Shown here piece after piece: positions 1-8,248 of a DNA stretch of 64,000 nt. The stretch is taken from positions 124,001-188,000 of the forward strand of contig JBEVXU010000020.1 in NCBI GenBank assembly GCA_040505895.1, given 5' to 3'. Each line of letters starts with the position of its first letter. The stretch's first letter is position 1. A model generated the notes under the pieces. It was not told the DNA's origin. It ran no database searches and was given only the letters and a program-made list of their open reading frames with translations. Both the position numbers and the translations under genes were made by a program. This DNA comes from Vondammii sp040505895. GTDB lineage: Bacteria > Pseudomonadota > Gammaproteobacteria > Chromatiales > Chromatiaceae.

Positions 1-1470
1 GTGACCCAGATGGGCCTGTGTTTTAGTGCGCCTGCGGTGGTGCTCACCGTTGGCACCTTCCTCGGCGGACGCATTCATATCGGCCTCAGCAACTACCCGG
101 GAGGACGTGCCGGTGATCCACCCGCCAATGCCCTGGCCGAGCGCTTACGTGAGCTGCCGTTCAATGTTGAGCGGCTGAAGACCGGAACGCCGCCACGCAT
201 CGACAGCCGCACAATCGACTACACCCACCTCCAGGCCCAGCCGGGGGATGAGCCGCTGCCGGTTTTCTCCTTTATCGGCTCGGTGGAGCAGCATCCGCAG
301 CAGGTGAACTGCCATATTACTCACACCAATGAGCGCACCCACGAGATTATCCGTGGAGGGATGTCTCGCTCGCCGATGTATACCGGGGTGATTGAGGGGG
401 TAGGGCCGCGTTACTGCCCCTCCATTGAGGACAAGGTGGTGCGCTTTGCCGACAACCCGGCACACCAGATCTTTATCGAGCCCGAGGGACTTACCAGTAA
501 CGAGATCTATCCCAACGGCATCTCGACTTCACTCCCCTTCGATGTTCAGTACGCGCTGGTGCGCTCCATGGCGGGATTTGAGAATGCTCATATCACCCGC
601 CCCGGCTACGCTATCGAGTACGACTTTTTCAATCCGCAGGATCTGCGTCCCAGCCTTGAGACCCGTTTTATCAGCGGCCTCTACTTTGCCGGTCAGATCA
701 ACGGTACCACCGGCTACGAGGAGGCCGCCGCCCAGGGGCTCCTGGCGGGCCTCAATGCGGTATTGAAGATACGTGGCGAGGAGGCTTGGTGTCCACGGCG
801 GGATGAGGCCTATCTTGGTGTGCTGGTGGATGATCTGATTACCCAGGGTACCCGTGAGCCCTATCGCATGTTCACCAGCCGGGCGGAGTATCGTCTGCTG
901 CTACGCGAAGATAATGCCGACCTGCGTCTGACTGAGCAGGGCCACCAGCTTGGGCTGGTGCCGGAACAGCGCTGGCGTCTGTTCAATGAGAAGCGGGAGG
1001 CTATTGAACAGGAGCGCGAGCGCTTGCGAGGTATCTGGCTGCAACCCAATAGCCCGGTGGCACAACAGGCGGAGGCTGAGCTGAGCAGTGCGATCTCCAA
1101 GGAAACCCGTGCCCTGGATATGCTTTCACGACCGGAGGTGAGTTATGCCGCCCTTACCGGCCTGGAGGGGGTGGGTCCGGCGGTGGTCGATCCAAAAGTG
1201 GCCGAGCAGTTGGAGATACAGGCAAAATATGCCGGCTATATCCAGCGCCAGCAGCAGGAGATCGACCGTCAACGCTCGAAGGAGGCGGTGAAACTGCCTG
1301 GGAGCCTCGATTATGAGCAGGTGCGGGGTCTCTCCTCAGAGGCCCGTGAAAAGTTAACCAGAAGTCGCCCGGTAACCATCGGTCAGGCGGGCCGCATTCC
1401 CGGTATGACGCCGGCAGCGATCTCATTACTGTTGATCCACTTGAAGCATAAGAGAGCGCCAACGGTATGA
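1..1470 (+). CDS. mnmG: tRNA uridine-5-carboxymethylaminomethyl modification enzyme MnmG (GidA), 5'-truncated by window edge
   Basis: FAD-dependent subunit that, with MnmE, installs the cmnm5 group on the wobble uridine (U34) of several tRNAs. The visible 489 residues correspond to roughly residue 140 to the C-terminus of a normal protein of about 630 residues, so the N-terminal FAD-binding part lies before the window. Family signatures are clear: GGRAGDPP near residue 34, RLKTGTPPRID near 58, the GVGPRYCPSIEDK block near 133, FAGQINGTTGYEEAAAQG near 229, and the C-terminal helical domain ending near GMTPAAISLLLIHLK. The first in-frame GTG is only the window edge, not the real start. The stop overlaps the rsmG start (ATGA), the usual gidA-gidB arrangement. 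Confidence 0.98.
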   Translation: MTQMGLCFSAPAVVLTVGTFLGGRIHIGLSNYPGGRAGDPPANALAERLRELPFNVERLKTGTPPRIDSRTIDYTHLQAQPGDEPLPVFSFIGSVEQHPQQVNCHITHTNERTHEIIRGGMSRSPMYTGVIEGVGPRYCPSIEDKVVRFADNPAHQIFIEPEGLTSNEIYPNGISTSLPFDVQYALVRSMAGFENAHITRPGYAIEYDFFNPQDLRPSLETRFISGLYFAGQINGTTGYEEAAAQGLLAGLNAVLKIRGEEAWCPRRDEAYLGVLVDDLITQGTREPYRMFTSRAEYRLLLREDNADLRLTEQGHQLGLVPEQRWRLFNEKREAIEQERERLRGIWLQPNSPVAQQAEAELSSAISKETRALDMLSRPEVSYAALTGLEGVGPAVVDPKVAEQLEIQAKYAGYIQRQQQEIDRQRSKEAVKLPGSLDYEQVRGLSSEAREKLTRSRPVTIGQAGRIPGMTPAAISLLLIHLKHKRAPTV

Positions 1471-2099
1471 GTGGGCATGAGAAACTGTGGCAGGGTCAGC
1501 TGACTGCCGGTCTGAAAGCGATGGGCATTGAGTTGAGCGAAGAACAGCATCAGAAGCTGCTGAACTACCTCGCCCTGCTGGTAAAGTGGAATCGTGCCTT
1601 CAACCTGACGGCGATTCGTGATCCCAAGGAGATGGTCTCACGGCAGTTACTTGATGCCCTGTCGATCCTGCATCTGGTCCAGGGTTCGCGGGTACTGGAT
1701 GTGGGCACTGGCCCGGGACTGCCGGGTATCCCTCTTGCTATCGTGCTGCCTGGCGTCTGGTTTACCCTGCTCGACTCTAACGGCAAGAAGACCCGGTTTG
1801 TACAGCAGTCCATCGGTACACTTGGGCTGAGAAATGTTGAGGTGATACAGGCCAGGGTGGAGGCTTTTCATCCACAGCAGGGTTATGACACTATTACCTC
1901 CCGAGCCTTTGCCTCTTTGCCAAAGATGGTGCAACTTACCTCTCATCTGCTGGCGGACGGGGGGCAGTATTTAGCGATGAAGGGTATAGATCCTGTTGAA
2001 GAGCTTGGTCAGCTGGGACTAGAAGAGATGAAGGTTGAGCGGGTCACACTGTTCGTGCCCGAGACCACGGGTGAACGCCATGCGGTTGTGATTAGCTGA
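1467..2099 (+). CDS. rsmG: 16S rRNA (guanine527-N7)-methyltransferase RsmG (GidB)
   Basis: SAM-dependent methyltransferase that methylates G527 of 16S rRNA; in other bacteria its loss gives low-level streptomycin resistance. The 210 residues match the family length. The Rossmann motif I VLDVGTGPGLPGIPLAI lies near residues 76-92, LLDSNGKKTRF near 100-110, and ITSRAFASLPKM near 138-149. The start overlaps the mnmG stop by 4 bases, so translational coupling is likely. In many gammaproteobacteria parA follows directly; here about 4.1 kb of other genes intervene. Confidence 0.97.
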   Translation: MSGHEKLWQGQLTAGLKAMGIELSEEQHQKLLNYLALLVKWNRAFNLTAIRDPKEMVSRQLLDALSILHLVQGSRVLDVGTGPGLPGIPLAIVLPGVWFTLLDSNGKKTRFVQQSIGTLGLRNVEVIQARVEAFHPQQGYDTITSRAFASLPKMVQLTSHLLADGGQYLAMKGIDPVEELGQLGLEEMKVERVTLFVPETTGERHAVVIS

Positions 2100-2134
2100 G
2101 ACATGGGAGATAAGGGTGAAAAAAGGGTGGGACT

Positions 2135-2494
2135 ATGAGTAGCGATAAACTTGATCAGGTGGTGGCCGATGCACGGCGTAATCGGGATGCCCGCGAAAAA
2201 GGCTATAGAGAGCGGGCTCTGAAGATGTACCCTTGGGTGTGTGGCCGCTGCAGCCGTGAGTTTACACGGGAAAATCTGCGGGAGCTGACAGTCCATCATC
2301 GGGATCACAATCATGACAGCAATCCTCCCGATGGTAGCAACTGGGAGCTGCTCTGCGTCTATTGCCACGACAACGAGCACTCACGCTTGTTGGACGGTGA
2401 ATACGGTAGTGCGGTATCTGATGACGGGGAGCAGGCCGCGACCACCCACAATCCATTTGGTGATCTGAAAAAAATGCTTGGGAAGAGTGATTAG
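2135..2494 (+). CDS. yajD: YajD-type HNH nuclease family protein
   Basis: Small HNH-fold protein of 119 residues, close to the E. coli YajD length. A zinc knuckle is visible as CGRCSREF (about residues 32-39) paired with LLCVYCHDNEH (about 71-81), and the HNH core as LTVHHRDHNHDSNPPDGSNW (about 52-71). HNH proteins bind or cut nucleic acid, but the cellular role of YajD is not established. It follows rsmG by 35 bp on the same strand, preceded by the purine-rich GGGTGGGACT. It is convergent with the next gene, with 12 bp between stops. Confidence 0.88.
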   Translation: MSSDKLDQVVADARRNRDAREKGYRERALKMYPWVCGRCSREFTRENLRELTVHHRDHNHDSNPPDGSNWELLCVYCHDNEHSRLLDGEYGSAVSDDGEQAATTHNPFGDLKKMLGKSD

Positions 2495-2506
2495 AAACGA
2501 GTGGAA

Positions 2507-3370
2507 TTACTCTGATTCGTTACGCAGGTCTTGTATCGCATAGAGCTGATTACGAACCAGTACCAGTTCATGATTTGAGCTGCTCAGCTTCCCCACCAGC
2601 TGGTTGACCAGGTAGAGCAAGATTGCCTGGGTCTTTGCCGGGTAGTCACTGAGAAATTTCTGAAACTCCTGCCGTTCTATCTCTAGCAGCATGGTTTTGC
2701 CGCAGGTGACAACATTGGCGGTACGTAGACCCTCCTCAAATACTGCCGACTCCCCAAATAGCTCATGCTCTTTGATGTTACCGACATAGACTGAGTCCAG
2801 CTCACTACCTGAATTATCTTTGGTAATCATCAAGGAGCCAGAGTATACGGCGTACAGCTCATTTGCCGGCTCTCCCTCTCTGACCACATACTCGTCTGCA
2901 TCATATTCAGATACCGAAGTGATGTTGGCCAGGGAGCGCAGCGCTACATCATCCAGATCTTTGAATAGTTTAATCTGCTGGAGAAGCCCCTTGACGTCTT
3001 CATAGAACTGCACAGAACGTTCGAACAGTGCAAGTTCCCTCTCCATCGTCTCTTTATCCAGCTTCCCCTGTCTTACCAGCACTTCACCTACTGCCGGTTT
3101 TTCTGAAGCTATACAGGCGAGGATCAGTTCAGCTTGGGCATCGTCGATCACCCCGTGTCTTAGGGCAACCTCCATAAAGTTGAGATCAGTCTCGGCTTGT
3201 AGGGTCAGCACTTTGAATGCCTGGGACATATCCATGATGCCGAGATCACAGACCATTTTTTCAAATGATACGGTCTCATTGCGTTGGGCGGTGAGTGCTT
3301 CGAGAACATCGGCATCAGCTATCAGACCTTTTTCGATCAGGTACTCACCAAAGAATTTCTTCCGTCCCAT
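2507..3370 (-). CDS. GspE-N/MshEN-like repeats fused to a cyclic-nucleotide-binding domain
   Basis: Cytoplasmic protein of 287 residues with no signal peptide or membrane segment. The C-terminal half (about residues 135-255) is a cNMP-binding beta-roll, with LFGESAVFEEGLRTANV near 204-220 corresponding to the phosphate-binding cassette region. The N-terminal 120 residues hold two or three copies of a repeat of the form GExLxxxGxIxxxxLxxAL (about 8-29, 65-85 and 95-116), as in the N-terminal domain of GspE/MshE ATPases, which in MshE binds c-di-GMP. There is no DNA-binding domain. It probably works as a regulatory sensor, with ligand and partner unknown. The domain calls come from reading motifs, not from a search. 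It stands alone on the minus strand. Confidence 0.75.
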   Translation of the reverse strand: MGRKKFFGEYLIEKGLIADADVLEALTAQRNETVSFEKMVCDLGIMDMSQAFKVLTLQAETDLNFMEVALRHGVIDDAQAELILACIASEKPAVGEVLVRQGKLDKETMERELALFERSVQFYEDVKGLLQQIKLFKDLDDVALRSLANITSVSEYDADEYVVREGEPANELYAVYSGSLMITKDNSGSELDSVYVGNIKEHELFGESAVFEEGLRTANVVTCGKTMLLEIERQEFQKFLSDYPAKTQAILLYLVNQLVGKLSSSNHELVLVRNQLYAIQDLRNESE

Positions 3371-3498
3371 TTGCTCCGTCCGCTGTTGTAATCATCTCTT
3401 CCGGCACTTCCCGTCTGCAGGTCTGTTAGCGGCACGGGAGTGTCATTGCTTAAGGATAGCCTGAGTATCACCCATGAAACAGCTTCAAGTTATACTAG

Positions 3499-3637
3499 GG
3501 AGCCTCTGAATAAGTCTGGTTAGATTTAGGCTGAGATAAAATTGTTCCAATTTGATTCGAAGTGAGCGGTAATAGCCATTCTATTGCTGCGATCTTCGGA
3601 GCAAATTGGGGCAGTTTTAGCCAGCGTCAGAGGTTCC
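3499..3637 (-). repeat. MITE-like foldback element, copy 1 (shortened, inverted)
   Basis: 139-bp element with ends GGAGCCTCTGA...TCAGAGGTTCC, flanked on both sides by a perfect CTAG (3495-3498 and 3638-3641). Its reverse complement matches the copies at 23440, 31115 and 37027 but lacks about 20 bases near one end. The interior is an imperfect palindrome (ATAAAATTGTTCCAATTTG... against ...CAAATTGGGGCAGTTTTA). It fills most of the 332-bp gap between the cNMP-binding gene and yaiL. There is no coding capacity. CTAG/YTAR duplication and these ends resemble IS5-type elements (inference). Confidence 0.85.
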
Positions 3638-3702
3638 CTAGTGTCGGAACTGTTATTTTTACAGCCTTCTGTGAACAGAGTGAGTGTGAGGAGATAGAGA
3701 GA

Positions 3703-4239
3703 GTGGGCAATTCGCTACAGGATCAATTTCTCAAGATGGGTCTTGTTGATAAAGGCAAGGCCAATCAGACGTCCAAAGAGAAAAGAAAAAAGGCAAAGCA
3801 GAGTCGTAAGGGGGGCAAGGTAGAGGCTGATAACGGGCAGCAGCTGCGGGAGGCACAGGAGAAGAGTGCCGAAAGGGATCGTCGTCTCAACAGGGAAAGA
3901 CTGGCTGAAGCGGAAAAAAGGGCGGTAGCAGCCCAGATAAAACAGCTGGTGGAGATGAACCGGCAGTCTACCGAAGGGGGAGAGGAACCCTACAATTTCA
4001 GTGATGGAAATAAGCTCAAGCGCCTCTATCTACCTGTGCATATGCATCAGCAGGTGACCAACGGCAGGCTTGCCATTGTCAGGGCGAATGACGGCTACGG
4101 AGTGGTCCCGGCAGCGGTGGCGGAGAAGATAATTCTACGGGATAGCAGTGTTGTGTTGGTGTTGAACAGTGAGCAGCAGGGTGATGAAGTTGATGATGAG
4201 TATGCAGATTTCAAGGTGCCCGATGACCTGATGTGGTGA
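3703..4239 (+). CDS. yaiL: DUF2058 family protein YaiL
   Basis: Protein of 178 residues, near the E. coli YaiL length of 179. The N-terminus (GNSLQDQFLKMGLVDKGKAN) and the C-terminus (DEYADFKVPDDLMW) are the family hallmarks, with a Lys/Arg/Glu-rich coiled-coil stretch between about residues 20 and 80. The GTG at 3703 is chosen because family homology begins there and AGGAG lies about 9 bases upstream. An open frame continues upstream to 3562, but that part reads through the MITE and is not protein. The family's function is uncertain, with a link to nucleoid or RNA-associated proteins suggested in the past. Confidence 0.88.
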   Translation: MGNSLQDQFLKMGLVDKGKANQTSKEKRKKAKQSRKGGKVEADNGQQLREAQEKSAERDRRLNRERLAEAEKRAVAAQIKQLVEMNRQSTEGGEEPYNFSDGNKLKRLYLPVHMHQQVTNGRLAIVRANDGYGVVPAAVAEKIILRDSSVVLVLNSEQQGDEVDDEYADFKVPDDLMW

Positions 4240-4546
4240 TTTCTCCTTTCAAGCCGTGGGCTTGTATCGTTATGGAAGGGTATTTCAACGAAAATTTGAC
4301 GGTAGGAATAAGGCATATTCTAACATTGTGTATCGACAGATTTTTTCACCGGAGCATCTCTATCTGTGGCTAGATTCAACGACCCTCAAAGGAGGGGCCC
4401 TCCTACTTCTGCCATCGCTCTTCTTCGCTAAGAATAATGATAAAAATCAAGGTGTTTGCCTATAAATTCCTTGCTATTTTTCGGCAAATTTACTTTAATC
4501 TAGGGTTAAGTTTGGAACACAAAGGCAGCTGGAGACAAATTCACTG
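4240..4546. other. Intergenic region with a short palindrome, no gene seen
   Basis: 307 bp between yaiL and yaiI. A 69-codon open frame here (4256-4465) has no ribosome site or recognisable sequence. The only structure noticed is a 7-bp-stem palindrome around GGAGGGGCCCTCC at 4390-4404, without a following T-run. The A/T-rich stretch before yaiI presumably holds its promoter, but no convincing pair of boxes was found. Confidence 0.5.
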
Positions 4547-4996
4547 ATGAAAATCTGGGTTGATGCTGACGCCTGTCCCGGGGTCATCAAGGAGATTCTA
4601 TATCGCGCCGCAGAAAGGGTGGGCGTTCATCTCACTCTGGTCGCCAATCAGCCACTACGCACTCCTCCTTCCCGCCTGATTCAGTCGATACAGGTGGGCC
4701 ACGGTTTTGATGTGGCTGATAACAGAATCGTGGAACTGATGGCGGCGGGAGACCTGGTGATCACCGCCGATATCCCGCTGGCTGCAGATGTTATCGCCAA
4801 AGGTGGACGCGCTCTCAATCCCAGAGGGGAACTCTACAGTGAGGAGAATATTGCTCAGCGCCTGACCATGCGTAACTTTATGGATGAGTTACGGGGAAGT
4901 GGTGTAGATACCGGTGGCCCGCCCTCCTTCAGCCAAGCAGATCGACAAGCTTTTGCCAACCAGTTAGATCGGCTTCTGGTCTCTCACACCAGCTAG
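4547..4996 (+). CDS. yaiI: UPF0178 (DUF188) family protein YaiI
   Basis: Protein of 149 residues, normal family length. It starts with the diagnostic MKIWVDADACPGVIKEIL and carries VITADIPLAADVIAKGGRALNPRGELY (about residues 69-95, quoted in part as PLAADVIAKGG) and the conserved MRNFMDELR near 111-119. The acidic residues after the first strand (VDADAC) recall PIN-like nucleases, but no activity is proven. Its stop overlaps by 4 bases the stop of the convergent DUF3461 gene. Confidence 0.92.
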   Translation: MKIWVDADACPGVIKEILYRAAERVGVHLTLVANQPLRTPPSRLIQSIQVGHGFDVADNRIVELMAAGDLVITADIPLAADVIAKGGRALNPRGELYSEENIAQRLTMRNFMDELRGSGVDTGGPPSFSQADRQAFANQLDRLLVSHTS

Positions 4997-5376
4997 TCTT
5001 CAAGCTGATCAACATCGCTGCGCAGCTGATCCAACTTGCGCTGTACTACGTTTTCCAGGTGATCGATGTCGCTGAGGATACGCTTCTTGAAATCTTCGAT
5101 GTTCTCTTCGTGATCGACGATCTGCTCCAGCTCCTGAGCCGCTTTGATCATAGTCGGTGATATCTCGCTGATCTCCCGGAATTCATTGCGATTTCTCTCT
5201 GTCGGAACCATCTTTTTTGAACGCCCATGGCGGAATTTCATACTGGAGGGAAATAGCGAGCCCCTTTTCCTCTTGAAGTAGATCTTCAGAATATCTTCAT
5301 CACCCTCCTGCCTCAGGCTGTACTTTTCTATCCGATGAATATCATGTACACCCATCTCTTCCAGCGTCTTATACAT
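4993..5376 (-). CDS. DUF3461 family protein
   Basis: Protein of 127 residues beginning MYKTLEEMGVHDIHRIEKY, followed by YSLRQEGDEDILKIYFKRKRG, which matches the start of the gammaproteobacterial DUF3461 family. The last 50 residues (from about 78) are strongly charged and probably form a coiled coil (ENIEDFKKRILSDIDHLENV). It is soluble and its function is unknown. It is convergent with yaiI, overlapping by 4 bases, with no obvious functional partner nearby. Confidence 0.8.
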   Translation of the reverse strand: MYKTLEEMGVHDIHRIEKYSLRQEGDEDILKIYFKRKRGSLFPSSMKFRHGRSKKMVPTERNRNEFREISEISPTMIKAAQELEQIVDHEENIEDFKKRILSDIDHLENVVQRKLDQLRSDVDQLED

Positions 5377-5523
5377 TATCCATTTCCCGTATTATGTCGT
5401 CTGTTACCATCTTTTCTGAACTGAGTGACTATCTGTAATGGTAGTTCACTGGAGAAGTGATGAGGACTTTAAATAACCTGCCGTTTGTCCGATGATTGGG
5501 CTCAATTATCCTAGAGTCCTCAG

Positions 5524-5652
5524 TTGGACGGGGTGGAGAGTGCATTTGCGGTGGTGCAGTACAAGGCACAACGACGCGGAATAGTTATTCTATTCCAAGG
5601 AGTTGTAACGCCGTAATGCGCCACCGCAAGTGTGCTATCCGCCCTGTAGCGT
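5524..5652. repeat. Long imperfect palindrome (foldback repeat)
   Basis: About 125 bp that folds on itself around TTATTC (5585-5590). The left arm contains TTTGCGGTGGTGCAGTAC and GGAATAG; the right arm read in reverse contains CTTGCGGTGGCGCATTAC and GGAATAG, with about 60 bases per arm and scattered mismatches. It occupies the gap between the DUF3461 gene and the zinc-ribbon gene, lacks coding capacity, and resembles a non-autonomous repeat rather than a terminator. No second copy was found in the window and no target duplication is evident. Confidence 0.75.
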
Positions 5653-5770
5653 AATTCACCCGGGGGGTGGCATAGGCAATCGCAGTCTATGCAATTAAAA
5701 TCAATGCCTTGCCCGTAGAATGGAGCGATTAACTGAGGATTCTAGGATTATGTTTTCACCAGAGGTTGCT

Positions 5771-6070
5771 ATGTCGAAGACGGTTATTGGGAAGTGCTGG
5801 AGTTGTGGGCGTGAGCTCGAAAGTCATGACTTTGGCCGTGAGACGCTCTGCCTCGGTTGTGGCAAACCCACCCGTGTATGCAGAAATTGCCGCTGGTATG
5901 CACCGAGCTACGCCAATGAGTGCAAGGAGCCGGTGGCTGAACGGGTGGTGGATAAGGAGCGGGCAAATTTCTGTGCCTATTTCGAGGCGACTATGGATGG
6001 GGTGGCGGGGGAAAGCACCGCTACCAACGAGTTGCTGGCGGTGGCAGAGGAGCTTTTCGGTAAGAGCTGA
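5771..6070 (+). CDS. Small zinc-ribbon protein, function unknown
   Basis: Protein of 99 residues from the ATG at 5771 (preceded by AGAGG), beginning MSKTVIGKCWSCGREL. Four CxxC-type pairs are visible (CWSC near 9-12, CLGC near 28-31, CRNC near 39-42, plus later single Cys residues), so one or two zinc ribbons are likely. The open frame extends 17 codons further upstream, but homology style and ribosome site favour 5771. It lies 176 bp before parA on the same strand. No function can be assigned from sequence. Confidence 0.7.
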   Translation: MSKTVIGKCWSCGRELESHDFGRETLCLGCGKPTRVCRNCRWYAPSYANECKEPVAERVVDKERANFCAYFEATMDGVAGESTATNELLAVAEELFGKS

Positions 6071-6246
6071 ATCCCGAGCTGGCACTCTTTTAAATTTCCT
6101 CGTCTGAGCGCATCCGTGGCAGGCCACAATAGGAATCGTCAATTCTCATCGGTTTCTGCTATTCTGTCCTGCCGCCAAACCTATATGTTTCATTGGACAA
6201 GGTGTTTGAAGGTGGTGGGTAATTGAACTAAAGCGGAATCTCATCC

Positions 6247-7035
6247 ATGGGTAGAATTGTCTGCGTTGCCAATCAGAAGGGTGGTGTCGGTAAAACCACT
6301 ACGGCGGTCAATCTGGCCGCCTCACTCGCCTCACTTAAAAAAAAGGTGCTGCTGGTAGATCTCGATCCCCAGGGAAATGCCACCATGGGGAGTGGTGTCG
6401 ATAAGTACAATCTGGAGCAATCCAGTTGTGATGTGCTGTTGGGTGATGCCCAGTTTGCTGAAGCGGTGATCACCTCACCGGAAGCGGGATTTGATGTACT
6501 CCCCGCCAATAGTGACCTGACTGCCGCTGAGGTCGGGTTGATGAGCGCCACCCTACGGGAAAAACGGCTCAGCCTGGCCCTCGCCGGACCGAAAGAGCGC
6601 TATCAGTACATCATTATCGATTGCCCACCCTCTCTCAATATGCTGACGGTCAATGCGCTGGTGGCGGCGGATGGTGTACTGATTCCTTTGCAGTGTGAAT
6701 ACTATGCCCTTGAAGGGCTCTCCTCCTTGATTGGCACTATCCGCCAGATCCAGGGTAATCGTAACGCCAAGCTGGAGATAGAGGGGATCGTCCGTACCAT
6801 GCACGATCCACGCAATAATCTGGCAAATGATGTCTCTGCGCAGCTGATCAGCCACTTCTCAGATCAGGTCTACAATACGATAATTCCCCGTAATGTTCGT
6901 GTAGCCGAGGCACCGAGTCACGGTCTGCCGATTTTGATGTATGATAAGAGTTCCCGTGGGGCGGTCAGTTATCTGGCACTGGCGAGTGAGTTTCTACGTC
7001 GACAAGAGCGGCGCGCTGCTTCGGCTACCGGGTGA
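6247..7035 (+). CDS. parA: Chromosome-partitioning ATPase ParA (Soj)
   Basis: Deviant-Walker ATPase of 262 residues that drives segregation of the replication origin together with ParB. The P-loop KGGVGKTTTAVN lies at about residues 11-22, with the signature lysine; the Walker A' motif VLLVDLDPQGN is near 34-44 and IIIDCPPSLN near 122-131. It lacks the long N-terminal HTH of plasmid ParA proteins, so it is the chromosomal Soj type. parB follows 92 bp downstream. No parS site was recognised in the window. Confidence 0.97.
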   Translation: MGRIVCVANQKGGVGKTTTAVNLAASLASLKKKVLLVDLDPQGNATMGSGVDKYNLEQSSCDVLLGDAQFAEAVITSPEAGFDVLPANSDLTAAEVGLMSATLREKRLSLALAGPKERYQYIIIDCPPSLNMLTVNALVAADGVLIPLQCEYYALEGLSSLIGTIRQIQGNRNAKLEIEGIVRTMHDPRNNLANDVSAQLISHFSDQVYNTIIPRNVRVAEAPSHGLPILMYDKSSRGAVSYLALASEFLRRQERRAASATG

Positions 7036-7127
7036 TTTGCCGGTAATTCGGTCTTTGGTCCAGCCCCCTTTCCCCTGATTTGACACAGAGTGCACCCATT
7101 GATTGGGCGCTAAATTCGGAATAGCAG

Positions 7128-8012
7128 ATGGCAGCAAAAAAACGTGGTCTAGGAAGAGGATTGGATGCCCTGTTAGGCGGTGGCAGCGGGCAGGATGACA
7201 GTACTCCCGCCGGCACAGGGGCAACCACGGGCAGTGTCTCCTCGCTTGCGGTCGATCTGATTCAGCGTGGCAGGTTCCAGCCGCGCCGTGATTTCAATCC
7301 TGAGCGCCTGCAGGAGCTGGCTGACTCAATTGCCGCCCAAGGGGTGGTACAGCCCATTGTGGTCCGCCCGGTCGATGGCGGGCGTTACGAGATCATTGCC
7401 GGTGAGCGCCGCTGGCGTGCCAGCCAGCAGGCGGGGCTGAGTGAAATACCCGTGGTGGTTCGTGATGTGAATGACCAGGTGGCCATGGCCATGGGTCTGA
7501 TCGAAAATATTCAGCGTGACGACCTCAACCCCTTGGAAGAGGCCGGGGCTCTTCACCGCCTGCTCAACGAGTTTGAACTGACCCATCAGGAGATCGCCAA
7601 GGCGGTGGGCAAGTCACGTACCACCGTGACCAATCTACTGCGCCTGCTCGATCTCAACGCAGATGTTAAGCGCTGTATTGAAGAGCGCAGCCTGGAGATG
7701 GGCCACGCCAGGGCACTGCTCGGCCTCAAGGGTGAGTTTCAGAGCGATGCCGCCCGCCGTGTAGTCTCACAGGGGCTCTCGGTTCGTGAGACCGAAAAAC
7801 TGGTACGGCGCCTTCAGGGGGAGGAGCCGGGGACGGCCAAGAGCAAGCCGCCGGTAAAGGAAGACCCCAATATCCGTAGTCTGGAAAATAGCCTGACCGA
7901 GAAACTCGGTGCCCGTGTCAAAGTGCAGCAGGGTGTTGGTGGTAAGGGTAAGCTGGTGGTGAGCTACAATAATCTGGATGAGTTGGAAGGGATTCTCGAT
8001 CATATCCGTTGA
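7128..8012 (+). CDS. parB: Chromosome-partitioning protein ParB (Spo0J)
   Basis: CTP-dependent clamp of 294 residues that loads at parS and stimulates ParA. The N-terminus is MAAKKRGLGRGLDALLGGG; the ParB/Srx domain has PIVVRPVDGGRYEIIAGERRW (about 75-95, with the GERR box); the HTH domain includes THQEIAKAVGKSRTTVTNLL (about 150-170); the C-terminal dimerisation part ends in LDELEGILDHI. It pairs with parA upstream and is followed by the ATP synthase operon, a frequent order near the origin in gammaproteobacteria. Confidence 0.97.
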   Translation: MAAKKRGLGRGLDALLGGGSGQDDSTPAGTGATTGSVSSLAVDLIQRGRFQPRRDFNPERLQELADSIAAQGVVQPIVVRPVDGGRYEIIAGERRWRASQQAGLSEIPVVVRDVNDQVAMAMGLIENIQRDDLNPLEEAGALHRLLNEFELTHQEIAKAVGKSRTTVTNLLRLLDLNADVKRCIEERSLEMGHARALLGLKGEFQSDAARRVVSQGLSVRETEKLVRRLQGEEPGTAKSKPPVKEDPNIRSLENSLTEKLGARVKVQQGVGGKGKLVVSYNNLDELEGILDHIR

Positions 8013-8129
8013 TTATCTAGATGGCTCCATAAGCGTGTGTAGCTTTGCAGCGTTTTATCGGGTACTTGGTACTTTGAAGGGCAAGATTGTGTCGAATCGT
8101 AACAAAAAGCCCCTATATTTTGGGGTTAT

Positions 8130-8145
8130 TACCACTAAAGTGGTA
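8130..8145. promoter_or_regulatory. Perfect short palindrome upstream of the atp promoter
   Basis: TACCACTAAAGTGGTA is a perfect 6-bp inverted repeat with a 4-base centre, 26 bp before the -35 box of the atp promoter. It could be an operator, or the base of a weak parB terminator together with the preceding CCCC-TATATTTT-GGGG hairpin (8110-8125). No factor can be named. Confidence 0.3.
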
Positions 8146-8171
8146 GATAATATAAATTATTCGCCCATCGT

Positions 8172-8200
8172 TTGACCTTATATTCGTCAGCGCTTATACT
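8172..8200 (+). promoter_or_regulatory. Sigma70-type promoter of the ATP synthase operon
   Basis: TTGACC (8172-8177) and TATACT (8195-8200) are separated by exactly 17 bases, close to consensus, and lie 49 bp upstream of atpI. This is the best sigma70 match in the parB-atpI gap and probably drives the whole nine-gene operon. Confidence 0.7.
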
Positions 8201-8248
8201 TCGCCCGCTCCACAACTGTAATGGTGTGGTGTCTAAGGGGCGACAAGG

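Noticed and set aside
3562..3702. N-terminal extension of YaiL in an open reading frame
   Set aside because: It reads through the MITE and its flank. Family homology and the AGGAG site place the start at 3703.
4256..4465. Possible 69-residue gene
   Set aside because: No ribosome site, no recognisable sequence, and A/T-rich intergenic composition.
6180..6200. TGTTTCATTGGACA near parA, resembling a parS site
   Set aside because: The second half does not match the parS dyad TGTTTCACGTGAAACA; no palindrome is present.
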